Shown: positions 1-6,773, numbered from the stretch's first letter. The stretch: 11,512 nt of DNA from Bacillota bacterium (GCA_023458995.1 JAEWVV010000083.1:1-11512); one strand, 5' to 3'. The notes: generated from the letters alone by a model not told the origin. A program made the numbers and translations.

Positions 1-453
1 ATGATTTCGAAGGGTATTAACACATCTAATATTGATACAGAACCATCACATGTTACTGATGTATCTGCTCGTAACTACGATGCAATGCTTATGGCATTGC
101 CTGCACCAGTTTACTACGATATCAAGATTAGTGAAATGAATCATATTGCTGAATCGATGGATGTTTTAGGAATAACATCTATATCAACAATTAAGAATGA
201 TATCAGTCTTGCTAAGTTACAAGGTTTAACTTCAGAAGATTTGGAAACTGTAATTGAAGCTGATGTTGTTCCAGAAAGTGATGCCAATACAATCATCTAC
301 TACATTGTCTCTGAAATTGTTGACCCTGATAATACATTATTTGATTCATTAGTTCCTATACTTTATCCAGGTCCAGCAGATAACTACTACGTATTTGAAT
401 TAGGAGCTAGAGTACGATTGACTAGAGATGCACTTGTTAGTTTCTTAGATTAA
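1..453 (+). CDS. Unrecognised acidic protein, probably the C-terminal part of a larger one
   Basis: The frame is open from the first base of the window to a TAA stop and gives 150 residues. Base 1 happens to be an ATG, but no upstream sequence is available to show a ribosome binding site, so this may be an internal methionine of a longer protein. The product is acidic, has no Cys or Trp, and shows no membrane segment or signal peptide. It is rich in Asp, Glu, Ile and Tyr. Residues 58-118 look like alternating short helices and strands (for example LTSEDLETVIEAD, then TIIYYIVSEIVD). From memory this resembles segments repeated in very large secreted or surface proteins of Acholeplasma, but that is a weak impression. 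A terminator follows 20 bases after the stop, so it is the last gene of its transcript. No function is assigned. Confidence 0.6.
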   Translation: MISKGINTSNIDTEPSHVTDVSARNYDAMLMALPAPVYYDIKISEMNHIAESMDVLGITSISTIKNDISLAKLQGLTSEDLETVIEADVVPESDANTIIYYIVSEIVDPDNTLFDSLVPILYPGPADNYYVFELGARVRLTRDALVSFLD

Positions 454-472
454 ATCATAATTAATATGAAAT

Positions 473-506
473 AGCCAGCAGGGATTTTCCTACTGGCTTT
501 TCTTTT
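473..506 (+). terminator. Rho-independent terminator of the first gene
   Basis: A 10-bp stem with one mismatch (AGCCAGCAGG against CCTACTGGCT) closes a GATTTT loop and is followed by TTTCTTTT. It lies 20 bases after the TAA of the plus-strand gene. Confidence 0.85.
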
Positions 507-509
507 CAT

Positions 510-537
510 AAAAAAACTCTCTAGCGATTAACTAGAG
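510..537 (-). terminator. Rho-independent terminator of the M20 peptidase operon
   Basis: Read on the minus strand, a CTCTAG / CTAGAG stem with a 7-base loop is followed by AG and a run of seven T. It begins 10 bases past the M20 gene stop, and stands back to back with the plus-strand terminator at 473-506. Confidence 0.8.
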
Positions 538-546
538 CGTATTTCT

Positions 547-1974
547 TTATAACTGTTCAAGTAAATTTATATAGAAATTCACACCATAAATTACATTATC
601 AATTGATATATCTTCATCATAGCCATGAATCTTCGCTAAATCAGCTTTAGATACATCCATGGGTGAGAACTTAAACACATGTTCACAGATTTCATGATAA
701 TGTCTAGAATCTGTGGTTGCTACCATAAGATATGGAGCAACAATCACTTCAGGCCATGTCTGATTGATCGCTCTTTTAACAATGTTAAATGCTTCATCTA
801 TTTTACTTACAGGCGTTGCTTCTGAGATTGCAATTGCTTCAACCTTAATCCGTTTATTCTTAATGATTCTTTCAACACGTTTTAAAACTGTTTTTGATGT
901 TTCACCAGGTCTTAAACGGTAGTTAATACCAATGGTTGCTTCTGATGGAAGAACGTTAATTGCCTGACTACCTTCAGCAAGCGTAAATGCTTGCGTTGTT
1001 TTAAACATGGATAAGAATTCTCCACCCGATAGTTTTGCGATTAATTTAACAACAGGCATAAAGAACCATAAATTTGCAAATAACATCTTAATACCAAAAG
1101 AAGTAGAATGAGGCGCTAACGTATTAAACAAATGTTTAACCGGTGGTGTCATTTTTAATTTAAATGACGGATGATTGTTTAACTTCTTAACAGCTTTTGC
1201 AAGATCAGTAAGTGGTGTATCTTTAGGTGGTGTTGATGCATGTCCACCTTTAGAATATGCAGTTAACTTTACATTCATAAATCCTTTTTCTGCAATACCA
1301 ACAACTGCGCACTTTTCTTTAACACCAGGAAACATTTTAGAGACAATCGCGCCACCTTCATCTAAAACAAGATAAGGTGTAACACCACGTTCTTTTAATG
1401 TTTTAACAATACTTGGTGCAGAAGGACCAAAGATTTCTTCATCACCAGAAAATGCTAAATAAAGATCATGTTTAAACGTTTTTCCATTGGATAAAACAAA
1501 CTCTAAGGATTCTAAGATATCATTCAATGTTGATTTTGTATCAAGTGTACCTCGACCGTAAACATGCGTATCACTGATTTCTCCAGAGAAAGCATCACAT
1601 TTCCATCCATCTTGAACAGGAACGACGTCATAATGTGACATTAAGACAACAGGGTATTCATCTGATTGACCTTTGATCTTAAATAACATACCACGTTCAA
1701 CAACTTCATAAGATGAAGATTTTATGATGTTTGGATATCTTTCTTGAATAAAATTACGGAATTTAATAAATTGTTCTGGATCTTCTTTTGATTTATCGAG
1801 ACTCGATACCGTTTTAAATTGAATCATTTTCGAAAGTGATTCAACAGCACGATTTTTATCGATATCGTGCAATTTTTTCATTTCAGGATAATCTTTTGCT
1901 TTAAATCTAAAAGTCCGAAATAAAATAATCACTAAGATAATGGGTATGATTAGTAAAAGATATAACCATTCCAT
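547..1974 (-). CDS. Membrane-anchored M20 family metallopeptidase (PM20D1/CPS1-like)
   Basis: 475 residues. A zinc-dependent hydrolase of the M20 family, whose members cleave peptide or N-acyl amino acid bonds. Residues 3-20 form one hydrophobic segment followed by Arg/Lys, so it is probably anchored in the membrane with the enzyme part attached. Visible M20 motifs are SHYDVVPV (H114 metal ligand, D116), GRGTLDTK (D145 bridging Asp), SGDEEIFG (E179 catalytic base, E180 ligand), LVLDEGG (D205), GGHAS (H245, dimerisation-domain His) and a C-terminal KIHGYDEDIS (H450). All metal and catalytic positions appear intact. TTDSRHYHEI and the following FKFSPM match the PM20D1 / yeast carboxypeptidase S branch better than dipeptidase PepV or DapE. 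Its ATG overlaps the stop of the preceding gene by one base (TAATG), with AAAGGGATGAT upstream, so translation is coupled to two membrane proteins. The substrate is unknown; the context suggests it works on something those proteins move. Confidence 0.93.
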   Translation of the reverse strand: MEWLYLLLIIPIILVIILFRTFRFKAKDYPEMKKLHDIDKNRAVESLSKMIQFKTVSSLDKSKEDPEQFIKFRNFIQERYPNIIKSSSYEVVERGMLFKIKGQSDEYPVVLMSHYDVVPVQDGWKCDAFSGEISDTHVYGRGTLDTKSTLNDILESLEFVLSNGKTFKHDLYLAFSGDEEIFGPSAPSIVKTLKERGVTPYLVLDEGGAIVSKMFPGVKEKCAVVGIAEKGFMNVKLTAYSKGGHASTPPKDTPLTDLAKAVKKLNNHPSFKLKMTPPVKHLFNTLAPHSTSFGIKMLFANLWFFMPVVKLIAKLSGGEFLSMFKTTQAFTLAEGSQAINVLPSEATIGINYRLRPGETSKTVLKRVERIIKNKRIKVEAIAISEATPVSKIDEAFNIVKRAINQTWPEVIVAPYLMVATTDSRHYHEICEHVFKFSPMDVSKADLAKIHGYDEDISIDNVIYGVNFYINLLEQL

Positions 1975-2633
1975 TAAGAGATCATCCCTTTCTTATAAAG
2001 AATACGTGCAACAATAATTGAAATAACAACACCGACAGGAACCATAATACCAACTAATCCACCACTACCTGGAACAAGTGGGAAGAAAATCATCATGACA
2101 ACGAGTGGGATGATTGCTATCTTAATACGTTTAGAAATATAGACAATACCTAAACCACCAAATAAAGCAGGAATGATGTTATCAAATGCTGGTTTTAAAA
2201 CAGGTGACTCCAAAAGTGGTGTTAAAGGGATAATCAGTAACGCACCAATAAAGATAATCAGTGTTGTAATAATAGAAGAAGATGCAACTGCAATCGTTGA
2301 AATAACATCGCCCTCATCAGTTCCTTTTTCAACACCTAAAGCATCTTGAGCATTGAGTGCTGCAGGTACTTTTAAACTGGTTAAATTACCTGTAACAAAC
2401 GCTAAATAGGTTGAACCTACACCAAGCATTGGACTAAATGTAAAGACTTCAATGGTTGTTACGGGCCAGAAAATAACAGCTGTTGCTAAAAAGCCAGGAA
2501 TAAAATGTTCAAAGGTTGGCCAAACACCTGTGATGATACTGATAATGATCGGCGCACTAATGAAAAGTAGTAAAGCACCCAACATCCATAGACGTCCTTC
2601 AAAATGCATTTGATCTTGATATGCTCTTTTCAT
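1974..2633 (-). CDS. Multi-span membrane protein, partner of the DUF5058-like protein
   Basis: 219 residues, no recognised enzyme motif. Hydrophobic segments lie at roughly residues 17-38, 46-66, 112-140, 152-168, 170-188 and 190-213, so it is an integral membrane protein. Between segments 2 and 3 is a polar stretch (about 72-110) with STYLAFVTGNLTSLKVPAA and then GVEKGTDEGD, the likeliest functional region. I chose the ATG at 2633, one base after the stop of the upstream gene, because GGGGGT lies eight bases before it. An ATG eight codons further upstream at 2657 would overlap the previous gene and has no SD. The stop overlaps the M20 start by one base. From memory, proteins like this accompany DUF5058 proteins in Firmicutes. 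A transporter or channel subunit is inferred from topology and neighbours, not from a known family. Confidence 0.85.
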   Translation of the reverse strand: MKRAYQDQMHFEGRLWMLGALLLFISAPIIISIITGVWPTFEHFIPGFLATAVIFWPVTTIEVFTFSPMLGVGSTYLAFVTGNLTSLKVPAALNAQDALGVEKGTDEGDVISTIAVASSSIITTLIIFIGALLIIPLTPLLESPVLKPAFDNIIPALFGGLGIVYISKRIKIAIIPLVVMMIFFPLVPGSGGLVGIMVPVGVVISIIVARILYKKGMIS

Positions 2634-2634
2634 G

Positions 2635-3369
2635 TTAGCGTACCCCCAATCCTGCATAAAGAATTGCTAAAGCCATGGCTGCTACCATGGATACAGGTAA
2701 CGCATAGTTTTTAAGCCATTCCCATTTGAATTTTTTCATTAAGAAACCTAAAACCATAATAAGGATTGCAGATGATGCAAACACTAAGATACCTAAAACA
2801 GAAATATAAGGATCTTCACCCTCTGGTGTTTTAGGTGCTAAAATATAACCCACAAACGCTGAAATCATCCCTAAGAATAAAGCGTCCATCATGATTTGAT
2901 TCCAGGATTGATCTTTTTCTCTTAAAACCTTCATTTTTCCGCTCATCTTTTTAAAGAAGAAAGGAATTAAAATGAGTGGAGGTAGACAGCCAAGTGTCAT
3001 AACCCAAACAGCGGTAATCACCATATCAGTTGTTAACACATCACCAATTTGACGACCATAAACACCACTGATCACATTGATTGCTGCTGGAAGTTCATAA
3101 GTGACAGCACCTAATGTAGCAAGTCTCATACCAGCAATCATTGAACCAAAGATTTTGGTTAATGCAACCAATCCAATAAGAATTGCTAAAGATGGTGCCA
3201 ACGAGAATACCATGGATGAAGTGATGGTCTGATTGACCTGTTGTTTGGTAAAACCTAGTTCAAACGCTCTTTTTCTAGCCTTAAGTAATGCAACTACGGA
3301 TTGAACAGTTACATAAAAGAAAATAATGCCCATTGTGAGATAAACCCACCAAGATGTTAAGAATTCCAT
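2635..3369 (-). CDS. DUF5058-like integral membrane protein
   Basis: 244 residues, first gene of the three-gene operon. Six hydrophobic segments are visible at about residues 8-28, 50-72, 113-138, 157-177, 188-211 and 220-240. A less hydrophobic stretch at 78-112 holds MRLATLGAVTYELPAA, with an Arg and a Glu that would sit in or near the membrane. Size, topology and this motif resemble my recollection of the DUF5058 family of Firmicutes, whose function is not established. The start is firm: AAAGGAGTGAT is placed correctly before the ATG at 3369, with a promoter just upstream. The next gene begins one base after this stop, so the two membrane proteins are probably made in equal amounts and form one complex. 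It could be one half of a secondary transporter; no ATPase or binding protein accompanies it. Confidence 0.88.
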   Translation of the reverse strand: MEFLTSWWVYLTMGIIFFYVTVQSVVALLKARKRAFELGFTKQQVNQTITSSMVFSLAPSLAILIGLVALTKIFGSMIAGMRLATLGAVTYELPAAINVISGVYGRQIGDVLTTDMVITAVWVMTLGCLPPLILIPFFFKKMSGKMKVLREKDQSWNQIMMDALFLGMISAFVGYILAPKTPEGEDPYISVLGILVFASSAILIMVLGFLMKKFKWEWLKNYALPVSMVAAMALAILYAGLGVR

Positions 3370-3399
3370 TGAATCACTCCTTTTATATCGGTTAGTTAC

Positions 3400-3428
3400 A
3401 TTATATCGTTAAAAAGACGATATGTTTC
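3400..3428 (-). promoter_or_regulatory. Promoter of the membrane-protein/M20 operon
   Basis: On the minus strand a perfect TATAAT (3405-3400) lies 17 bases from GAAACA (3428-3423), a weak -35 with three of six consensus bases. The predicted start of transcription is about 25 bases before the ATG at 3369. Confidence 0.6.
3403..3423. promoter_or_regulatory. Operator-like inverted repeat between divergent promoters
   Basis: ATATCGT and ACGATAT form a perfect 7-bp inverted repeat with a 7-base spacer. It covers the spacer between the -35 and -10 of the minus-strand promoter. A third ATATCG copy is at 3385-3390, 18 bases from the left arm, and a TTTCATGAAA palindrome follows at 3425-3434. A repressor bound here could block both divergent genes; no regulator gene is present in the window. 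Confidence 0.5.
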
Positions 3429-3437
3429 ATGAAAAAG

Positions 3438-3446
3438 TGATATAGT
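3438..3446 (+). promoter_or_regulatory. Extended -10 promoter of the nitroreductase gene
   Basis: TGATATAGT is an extended -10 element (TGn plus TATAGT, five of six). No good -35 is present at 16-18 bases; the best is ACGATA. Transcription would start close to 3453, giving a leader of only about 17 bases that is nearly all SD (AAGGGGTGAT, 3456-3465). Confidence 0.5.
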
Positions 3447-3469
3447 GAAATCAAAAAGGGGTGATCATC

Positions 3470-4294
3470 ATGAAAGATGCAGTTTATGATAGAATCTCAA
3501 CAAGAACCTATGAAAAGAAAATACTTGGTAATGAAGAGATCAAAATGATCAACGAAGCGATTGATGAGACGAAATTACTATCAAGTCCTTTTGGTCACAA
3601 AATTGAATTCTTTACAGACTTTAAAGCATTAGATCCTGACGGTGAAGCTAAACGTATTGGTACATATGGCTTTATTAAGAATGCGTCAAGCTTTGTTGGT
3701 GGAACCATTCAAAATGAACTTACTGGTATTGTTGATTATGGGTATTTATTTGAATATTTCATTATGAAACTTACACAAAAAGGATTATCAACCTGCTGGT
3801 TAGCTGGAACATTTGATAGGTCTGCTTTTTCAGATTATGTGAAACCAGGATATATCATACCAGCCATAACACCCATCGGATATCCTGAGGATAAAATGTC
3901 TTTAAGAGAAAGAGCAATTCGTTTTGCAGTGAAAGCGAACAGAAGAAAATCATTTGAAGAAATGTTTTATATAAATGATATCAATCATCCTCTAAAAGAA
4001 GATTCAAATCATCCACTTCAATTACCTCTAGAACTCGTTAAACTAGCACCATCAGCATCCAACAAACAACCATGGAGAATTATCATCATAGAAAACATCA
4101 TTCATTTCTATTTGGAAGAAACCCCAAACTACAATACGAATAGATCTTTTATCATTCAAGCACTTGATATGGGAATTAGTCTATGCCACTTTGAAATAGG
4201 ACTTAAAGAATTAGGTTTAAGTTATGAAATGAAAGTCATAAATCATCCAACTCCAAATGACTTTAAATACATCATATCATTTATATTGAAGTAA
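3470..4294 (+). CDS. Nitroreductase family protein, TM1586 type
   Basis: 274 residues. It resembles the putative TM1586-type nitroreductases (Pfam TM1586_NiRdase), flavin-binding proteins in which one chain carries two nitroreductase-like halves. RISTRTYEKK at residues 8-17 is the usual N-terminal flavin phosphate-binding pattern. A second such region, LAPSASNKQPWRIIII at 192-207, is the classic 'APSASNKQPW' motif, and GISLCHFEIGLKELG at 235-249 is the conserved helix that follows. Residues 104-138 (KGLSTCWLAGTF to PIGYPE) are the corresponding part of the first half. The start is the ATG at 3470, not the GTG at 3461, because that GTG lies inside the SD AAGGGGTGAT. Substrate and physiological role are unknown; NAD(P)H-dependent reduction of a small organic compound is the family expectation. 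It ends at a terminator shared with the convergent phosphofructokinase gene. Confidence 0.88.
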   Translation: MKDAVYDRISTRTYEKKILGNEEIKMINEAIDETKLLSSPFGHKIEFFTDFKALDPDGEAKRIGTYGFIKNASSFVGGTIQNELTGIVDYGYLFEYFIMKLTQKGLSTCWLAGTFDRSAFSDYVKPGYIIPAITPIGYPEDKMSLRERAIRFAVKANRRKSFEEMFYINDINHPLKEDSNHPLQLPLELVKLAPSASNKQPWRIIIIENIIHFYLEETPNYNTNRSFIIQALDMGISLCHFEIGLKELGLSYEMKVINHPTPNDFKYIISFILK

Positions 4295-4298
4295 ATAA

Positions 4299-4320
4299 AA
4301 ACGGCTTAAATAAGCCGTTT
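4299..4320. terminator. Bidirectional terminator between convergent genes
   Basis: A perfect 9-bp stem (AAACGGCTT / AAGCCGTTT) with an AAAT loop, flanked by A-rich sequence on the left and T-rich sequence on the right. It can serve both the nitroreductase gene (stop at 4294) and the minus-strand phosphofructokinase gene (stop at 4332). Confidence 0.85.
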
Positions 4321-4331
4321 ATTTATCATGT

Positions 4332-5576
4332 TTACTTCTTTTCAACTCTAATTTTCTTTAATTTAGCAAACTGTGGAAGACCATCAACAAGTTTAGCTTT
4401 TGAATCACCTTGAATTAAAGGTAATGCATAATCAACGAAATCTTGTGTGAGACCTTTTCCATCAGGTAAAATCCATTCTAGTGGTACTTTTTGTTCTGTA
4501 TTAGCAGCAAGCTTTAATGGAAGTAGAACGTACTTAATCTTATAAGGATTTGAAGATACTCTCTTGAAACCAACCATCTTGTCGGTTGTTCCTCTAACAG
4601 CTGCTTGAACGGCTTTTTTACCAGCATTGAATGCTTCTTCAACGTCAACTTTAGATGCTAAGTGAGCAGCTGATCTTTGAATTAATGAGAATTCAATTGC
4701 TCTTACTTTAACATCAATACGGTTAGCAACTTGTTCAGCTAATACTTGTGCAGTACCGCCTAATTGAGCATGACCAAACGCATCTCTTTTGAGTTCTTGA
4801 TACATTTCAGGAATATATTTTCCTTCTTTTGTTTTAATACCTTCAGAAACAGCAACAATCACTTTACCTTTTGTCTTTAAATTTTCTTCAACAGCTGTAA
4901 AGAATTGTTCGATATCAAATGCAACTTCAGGAAGATAGATTAAATCTGGACCTTGACCTTTATAAGATGCAAGCGCAGCAGCGGCAGTTAACCAACCTGC
5001 GTTTCTTCCCATAACTTCAACGATAGTTACTTGTTTTGTATCATAAACGGTTGCGTCATGATAAAGTTCCATAAATGTAGTAGCAACATATTTTGCAGCG
5101 GATGCATATCCGGGTGAATGATCTGTCGCATTTAAGTCATTATCAATGGTTTTGGGAACACCCATAACGTTGCAATCATAACCAGACTTCTTAAAGAATT
5201 TTGAAATCTTGTTGCAAGTATCCATGGAATCATTACCACCGTTATAGAAGAAATAACGGATGTTGTACTTCTTGAAGACTTCAAGTAGTCTTTCATATTC
5301 GCTTGGATCTTTCTTTGGATCTTTAAGTTTAAATCGAACAGATCCGATCGCTGATGAAGGTGTATTCTTTAAACGATAGAGTTCTTCTAAATCTTCTTTA
5401 CCAATATCGTAGAAGTCTTCATTTAAGACACCCTTGATGCCGTGTACAGCACCGTATACTGCAGTAATGTTTTCTTGCTTTAATGCTTCAATGAAAACAC
5501 CAGCAGCACTTGCGTTAATAACGCTTGTTGGTCCACCTGATTGACCAAGGAGCGCAGCTCCAACTAAATTTTTCAT
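4332..5576 (-). CDS. Pyrophosphate-dependent 6-phosphofructokinase (PPi-PFK)
   Basis: 414 residues. Predicted to transfer phosphate reversibly from pyrophosphate to fructose 6-phosphate in glycolysis, in the cytoplasm. The phosphofructokinase fold is clear: GQSGGPTSVINAS (11-23), GGNDSMDT (113-120), PKTIDND (141-147, catalytic base D145) and MGRNAGW (189-195). The donor-specificity positions argue for PPi: D116 stands where ATP enzymes have Gly (GGDGT), and K142 replaces the Gly of PGTIDND. The length of about 410 residues also fits the PPi clade rather than the 320-residue ATP enzymes. N115 replaces the usual Asp of GGDDS; I recall GGNDS as common in this branch, so it is not a defect. The SD is GGTGAT just before the ATG at 5576. 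It is divergent from an ATP-type pfkA, so the cell has both enzymes. PPi-dependent PFK activity is known in Acholeplasma. Confidence 0.93.
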   Translation of the reverse strand: MKNLVGAALLGQSGGPTSVINASAAGVFIEALKQENITAVYGAVHGIKGVLNEDFYDIGKEDLEELYRLKNTPSSAIGSVRFKLKDPKKDPSEYERLLEVFKKYNIRYFFYNGGNDSMDTCNKISKFFKKSGYDCNVMGVPKTIDNDLNATDHSPGYASAAKYVATTFMELYHDATVYDTKQVTIVEVMGRNAGWLTAAAALASYKGQGPDLIYLPEVAFDIEQFFTAVEENLKTKGKVIVAVSEGIKTKEGKYIPEMYQELKRDAFGHAQLGGTAQVLAEQVANRIDVKVRAIEFSLIQRSAAHLASKVDVEEAFNAGKKAVQAAVRGTTDKMVGFKRVSSNPYKIKYVLLPLKLAANTEQKVPLEWILPDGKGLTQDFVDYALPLIQGDSKAKLVDGLPQFAKLKKIRVEKK

Positions 5577-5617
5577 ATAATCACCATTTTTCTATGATTT
5601 TTTGTTTTCCACATGAC

Positions 5618-5644
5618 ATTTTACCATAAAATGCGAATTATCAA
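5618..5644 (-). promoter_or_regulatory. Promoter of the PPi-PFK gene
   Basis: On the minus strand TTGATA (5644-5639, four of six) is 15 bases from TAAAAT (5623-5618, five of six). TGG before the -10 makes it an extended -10. The spacer is short, so the -10 probably dominates. The 5' leader would be about 35 bases. Confidence 0.5.
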
Positions 5645-5676
5645 AGAATTCTATGCACTAAATCGTTTTCATAATT

Positions 5677-5689
5677 TACCAAAATGGTA
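5677..5689. repeat. Small dyad TACCA-AAA-TGGTA in the divergent PFK promoter region
   Basis: A perfect 5-bp inverted repeat around AAA. The heptamer TTTACCA, which includes its left arm (5675-5681), recurs in the same orientation at 5620-5626 over the -10 of the opposite gene, 55 bases away. This could be a pair of sites for one regulator, but the elements are short. Confidence 0.3.
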
Positions 5690-5717
5690 GTTGATAACCC
5701 TATTATGCGCGCGCTTA

Positions 5718-5726
5718 TGTTATAAT
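5718..5726 (+). promoter_or_regulatory. Extended -10 promoter of pfkA
   Basis: TGTTATAAT is a perfect extended -10 (TGn-TATAAT). No -35 is found at 16-18 bases. A TTGATA at 5691-5696 is 24 bases away, too far. A (GC)4 tract at 5707-5714 sits just upstream. Transcription should start near 5733. Confidence 0.65.
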
Positions 5727-5768
5727 GACTATGCAGTACGTTTTTTTATGCATGGGAGTGAAAAAACT

Positions 5769-6719
5769 ATGAAAATCGGTGTGTTGACATCTGGCGGTGA
5801 CGCCCCAGGAATGAACGCTGCAATTCGTGCAGTTGTCAGAGCTGGATCGATGTATGGTCATGAGATTTACGGCATCAAAGACGGTTACCAAGGAATGATT
5901 GATGATAACCTTATACTACTTACGCATCAAAGTGTTTCAGGTATGCTGAATTTAGGCGGTACCTTTTTAGGAACATCACGTGCACCAGAATTTCTAAAAG
6001 AAGAAGTCAGACAAAAAGCGATTGATAATTTAAAAAATCGCGGGATTGAAGCATTGATTGTTATTGGTGGTGACGGTACATATCGTGGAGCTATGGATCT
6101 CTCTAAAATGGGGATGAAAACGATAGGCTTACCAGGAACAATCGATAACGATGTCGCGGGAACTGATTTCACAATCGGTTTTCATACAGCAGTTGAAACA
6201 ATCGTTGATGCAATCGATAAATTAAGAGATACATCAACATCGCATCAACGTTGTTCCATCGTCGAAGTGATGGGAAGACATTGTGGTGATCTTGCTTTAT
6301 TTGCTGGTATTTGTGGTGGAGCGGAATTTATCATTACACCCGAACACCCGATGAATAAAGAAGCCATCATCGAACGATTGAAAAAGCATAAAAAAGAAGG
6401 TAGACGTCACGCGATTATCGTGATCACTGAAAATATTTTAAATGTTCATGAATTTGCTACGGAGATTACTGAAAAATCAGGATTTGCATCGCGTGCTACC
6501 GTCTTAGGCTATATCCAACGCGGAGGGTCTCCGTGTCCAGAGGACCGCATCTTAGGATCTCGTATGGGAACCTATGCTGTAGAGCTCTTAAATGATGATA
6601 TTTACGGTGTTTGTGTGGGTGTTCGTGACTCACGCATGGTTCATCTTCCATTCTCAAATGTCGTCGGTGTGAAAAGACCAAAGAATGAACTCTATAATCT
6701 GGTTAAAAAGGTTTCATAA
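5769..6719 (+). CDS. pfkA: ATP-dependent 6-phosphofructokinase
   Basis: 316 residues, close to the roughly 320 of bacterial PfkA. Phosphorylates fructose 6-phosphate with ATP, the committed step of glycolysis. Motifs in order are LTSGGDAPGMNAAIR (6-20), TSRAPEF (69-75), GGDGTYRGA (100-108), LPGTIDND (121-128, catalytic D126), MGRHCGD (168-174) and GYIQRGGSP (247-255). Gly at 103 and 123 are the ATP-type residues, in contrast to the Asp and Lys of the divergent PPi enzyme. The start is the ATG at 5769, with GGGAGTG about ten bases upstream. The frame can be extended to a TTG at 5691, but that codon precedes the -10 element and would not be transcribed. ppdK follows after 54 bases with no terminator, so cotranscription is likely. 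Confidence 0.95.
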   Translation: MKIGVLTSGGDAPGMNAAIRAVVRAGSMYGHEIYGIKDGYQGMIDDNLILLTHQSVSGMLNLGGTFLGTSRAPEFLKEEVRQKAIDNLKNRGIEALIVIGGDGTYRGAMDLSKMGMKTIGLPGTIDNDVAGTDFTIGFHTAVETIVDAIDKLRDTSTSHQRCSIVEVMGRHCGDLALFAGICGGAEFIITPEHPMNKEAIIERLKKHKKEGRRHAIIVITENILNVHEFATEITEKSGFASRATVLGYIQRGGSPCPEDRILGSRMGTYAVELLNDDIYGVCVGVRDSRMVHLPFSNVVGVKRPKNELYNLVKKVS

Positions 6720-6740
6720 AAACTTGAAATCATATATAAT
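6713..6740 (+). promoter_or_regulatory. Possible internal promoter of ppdK
   Basis: A perfect TATAAT at 6735-6740 lies 16 bases from TTCATA (6713-6718, four of six), which overlaps the pfkA stop codon. Transcription would start near 6747, giving a leader of about 27 bases. It would add to read-through from pfkA. Confidence 0.45.
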
Positions 6741-6773
6741 AAAAATGATGAAAATTTAAGAAAGGAAATGACT

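Noticed and set aside
2634..2657. Upstream ATG for the second membrane protein
   Set aside because: It has no SD and overlaps the previous gene by 23 bases. The ATG at 2633 has GGGGGT at good spacing.
3461..3469. GTG start for the nitroreductase
   Set aside because: The GTG is part of the SD AAGGGGTGAT; the ATG nine bases later is correctly spaced.
4332..5576. N115 in GGNDS as a lost metal-binding Asp that inactivates the PPi-PFK
   Set aside because: I recall GGNDSMDT as common in this branch of PPi enzymes, and the remaining catalytic residues are intact.
5691..5696. TTGATA as the -35 of pfkA
   Set aside because: It is 24 bases from the TATAAT, outside the workable spacer range. The extended -10 explains the promoter without it.
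5691..5768. TTG-initiated extension of pfkA
   Set aside because: The codon precedes the extended -10 element. PfkA proteins begin with MKxIGVLTSGGD, which matches the ATG at 5769.
5927..6172. Open minus-strand frame inside pfkA, and similar antisense or shifted frames inside ppdK, the ABC gene and the M20 gene
   Set aside because: They lie wholly inside strongly conserved genes, lack an SD and show no protein-like motifs, so they are shadows of the real coding frame.
6768..6773. Upstream ATG for ppdK
   Set aside because: It lies about two bases from the SD core, too close. The ATG at 6774 is properly spaced and gives the usual PPDK N-terminus.
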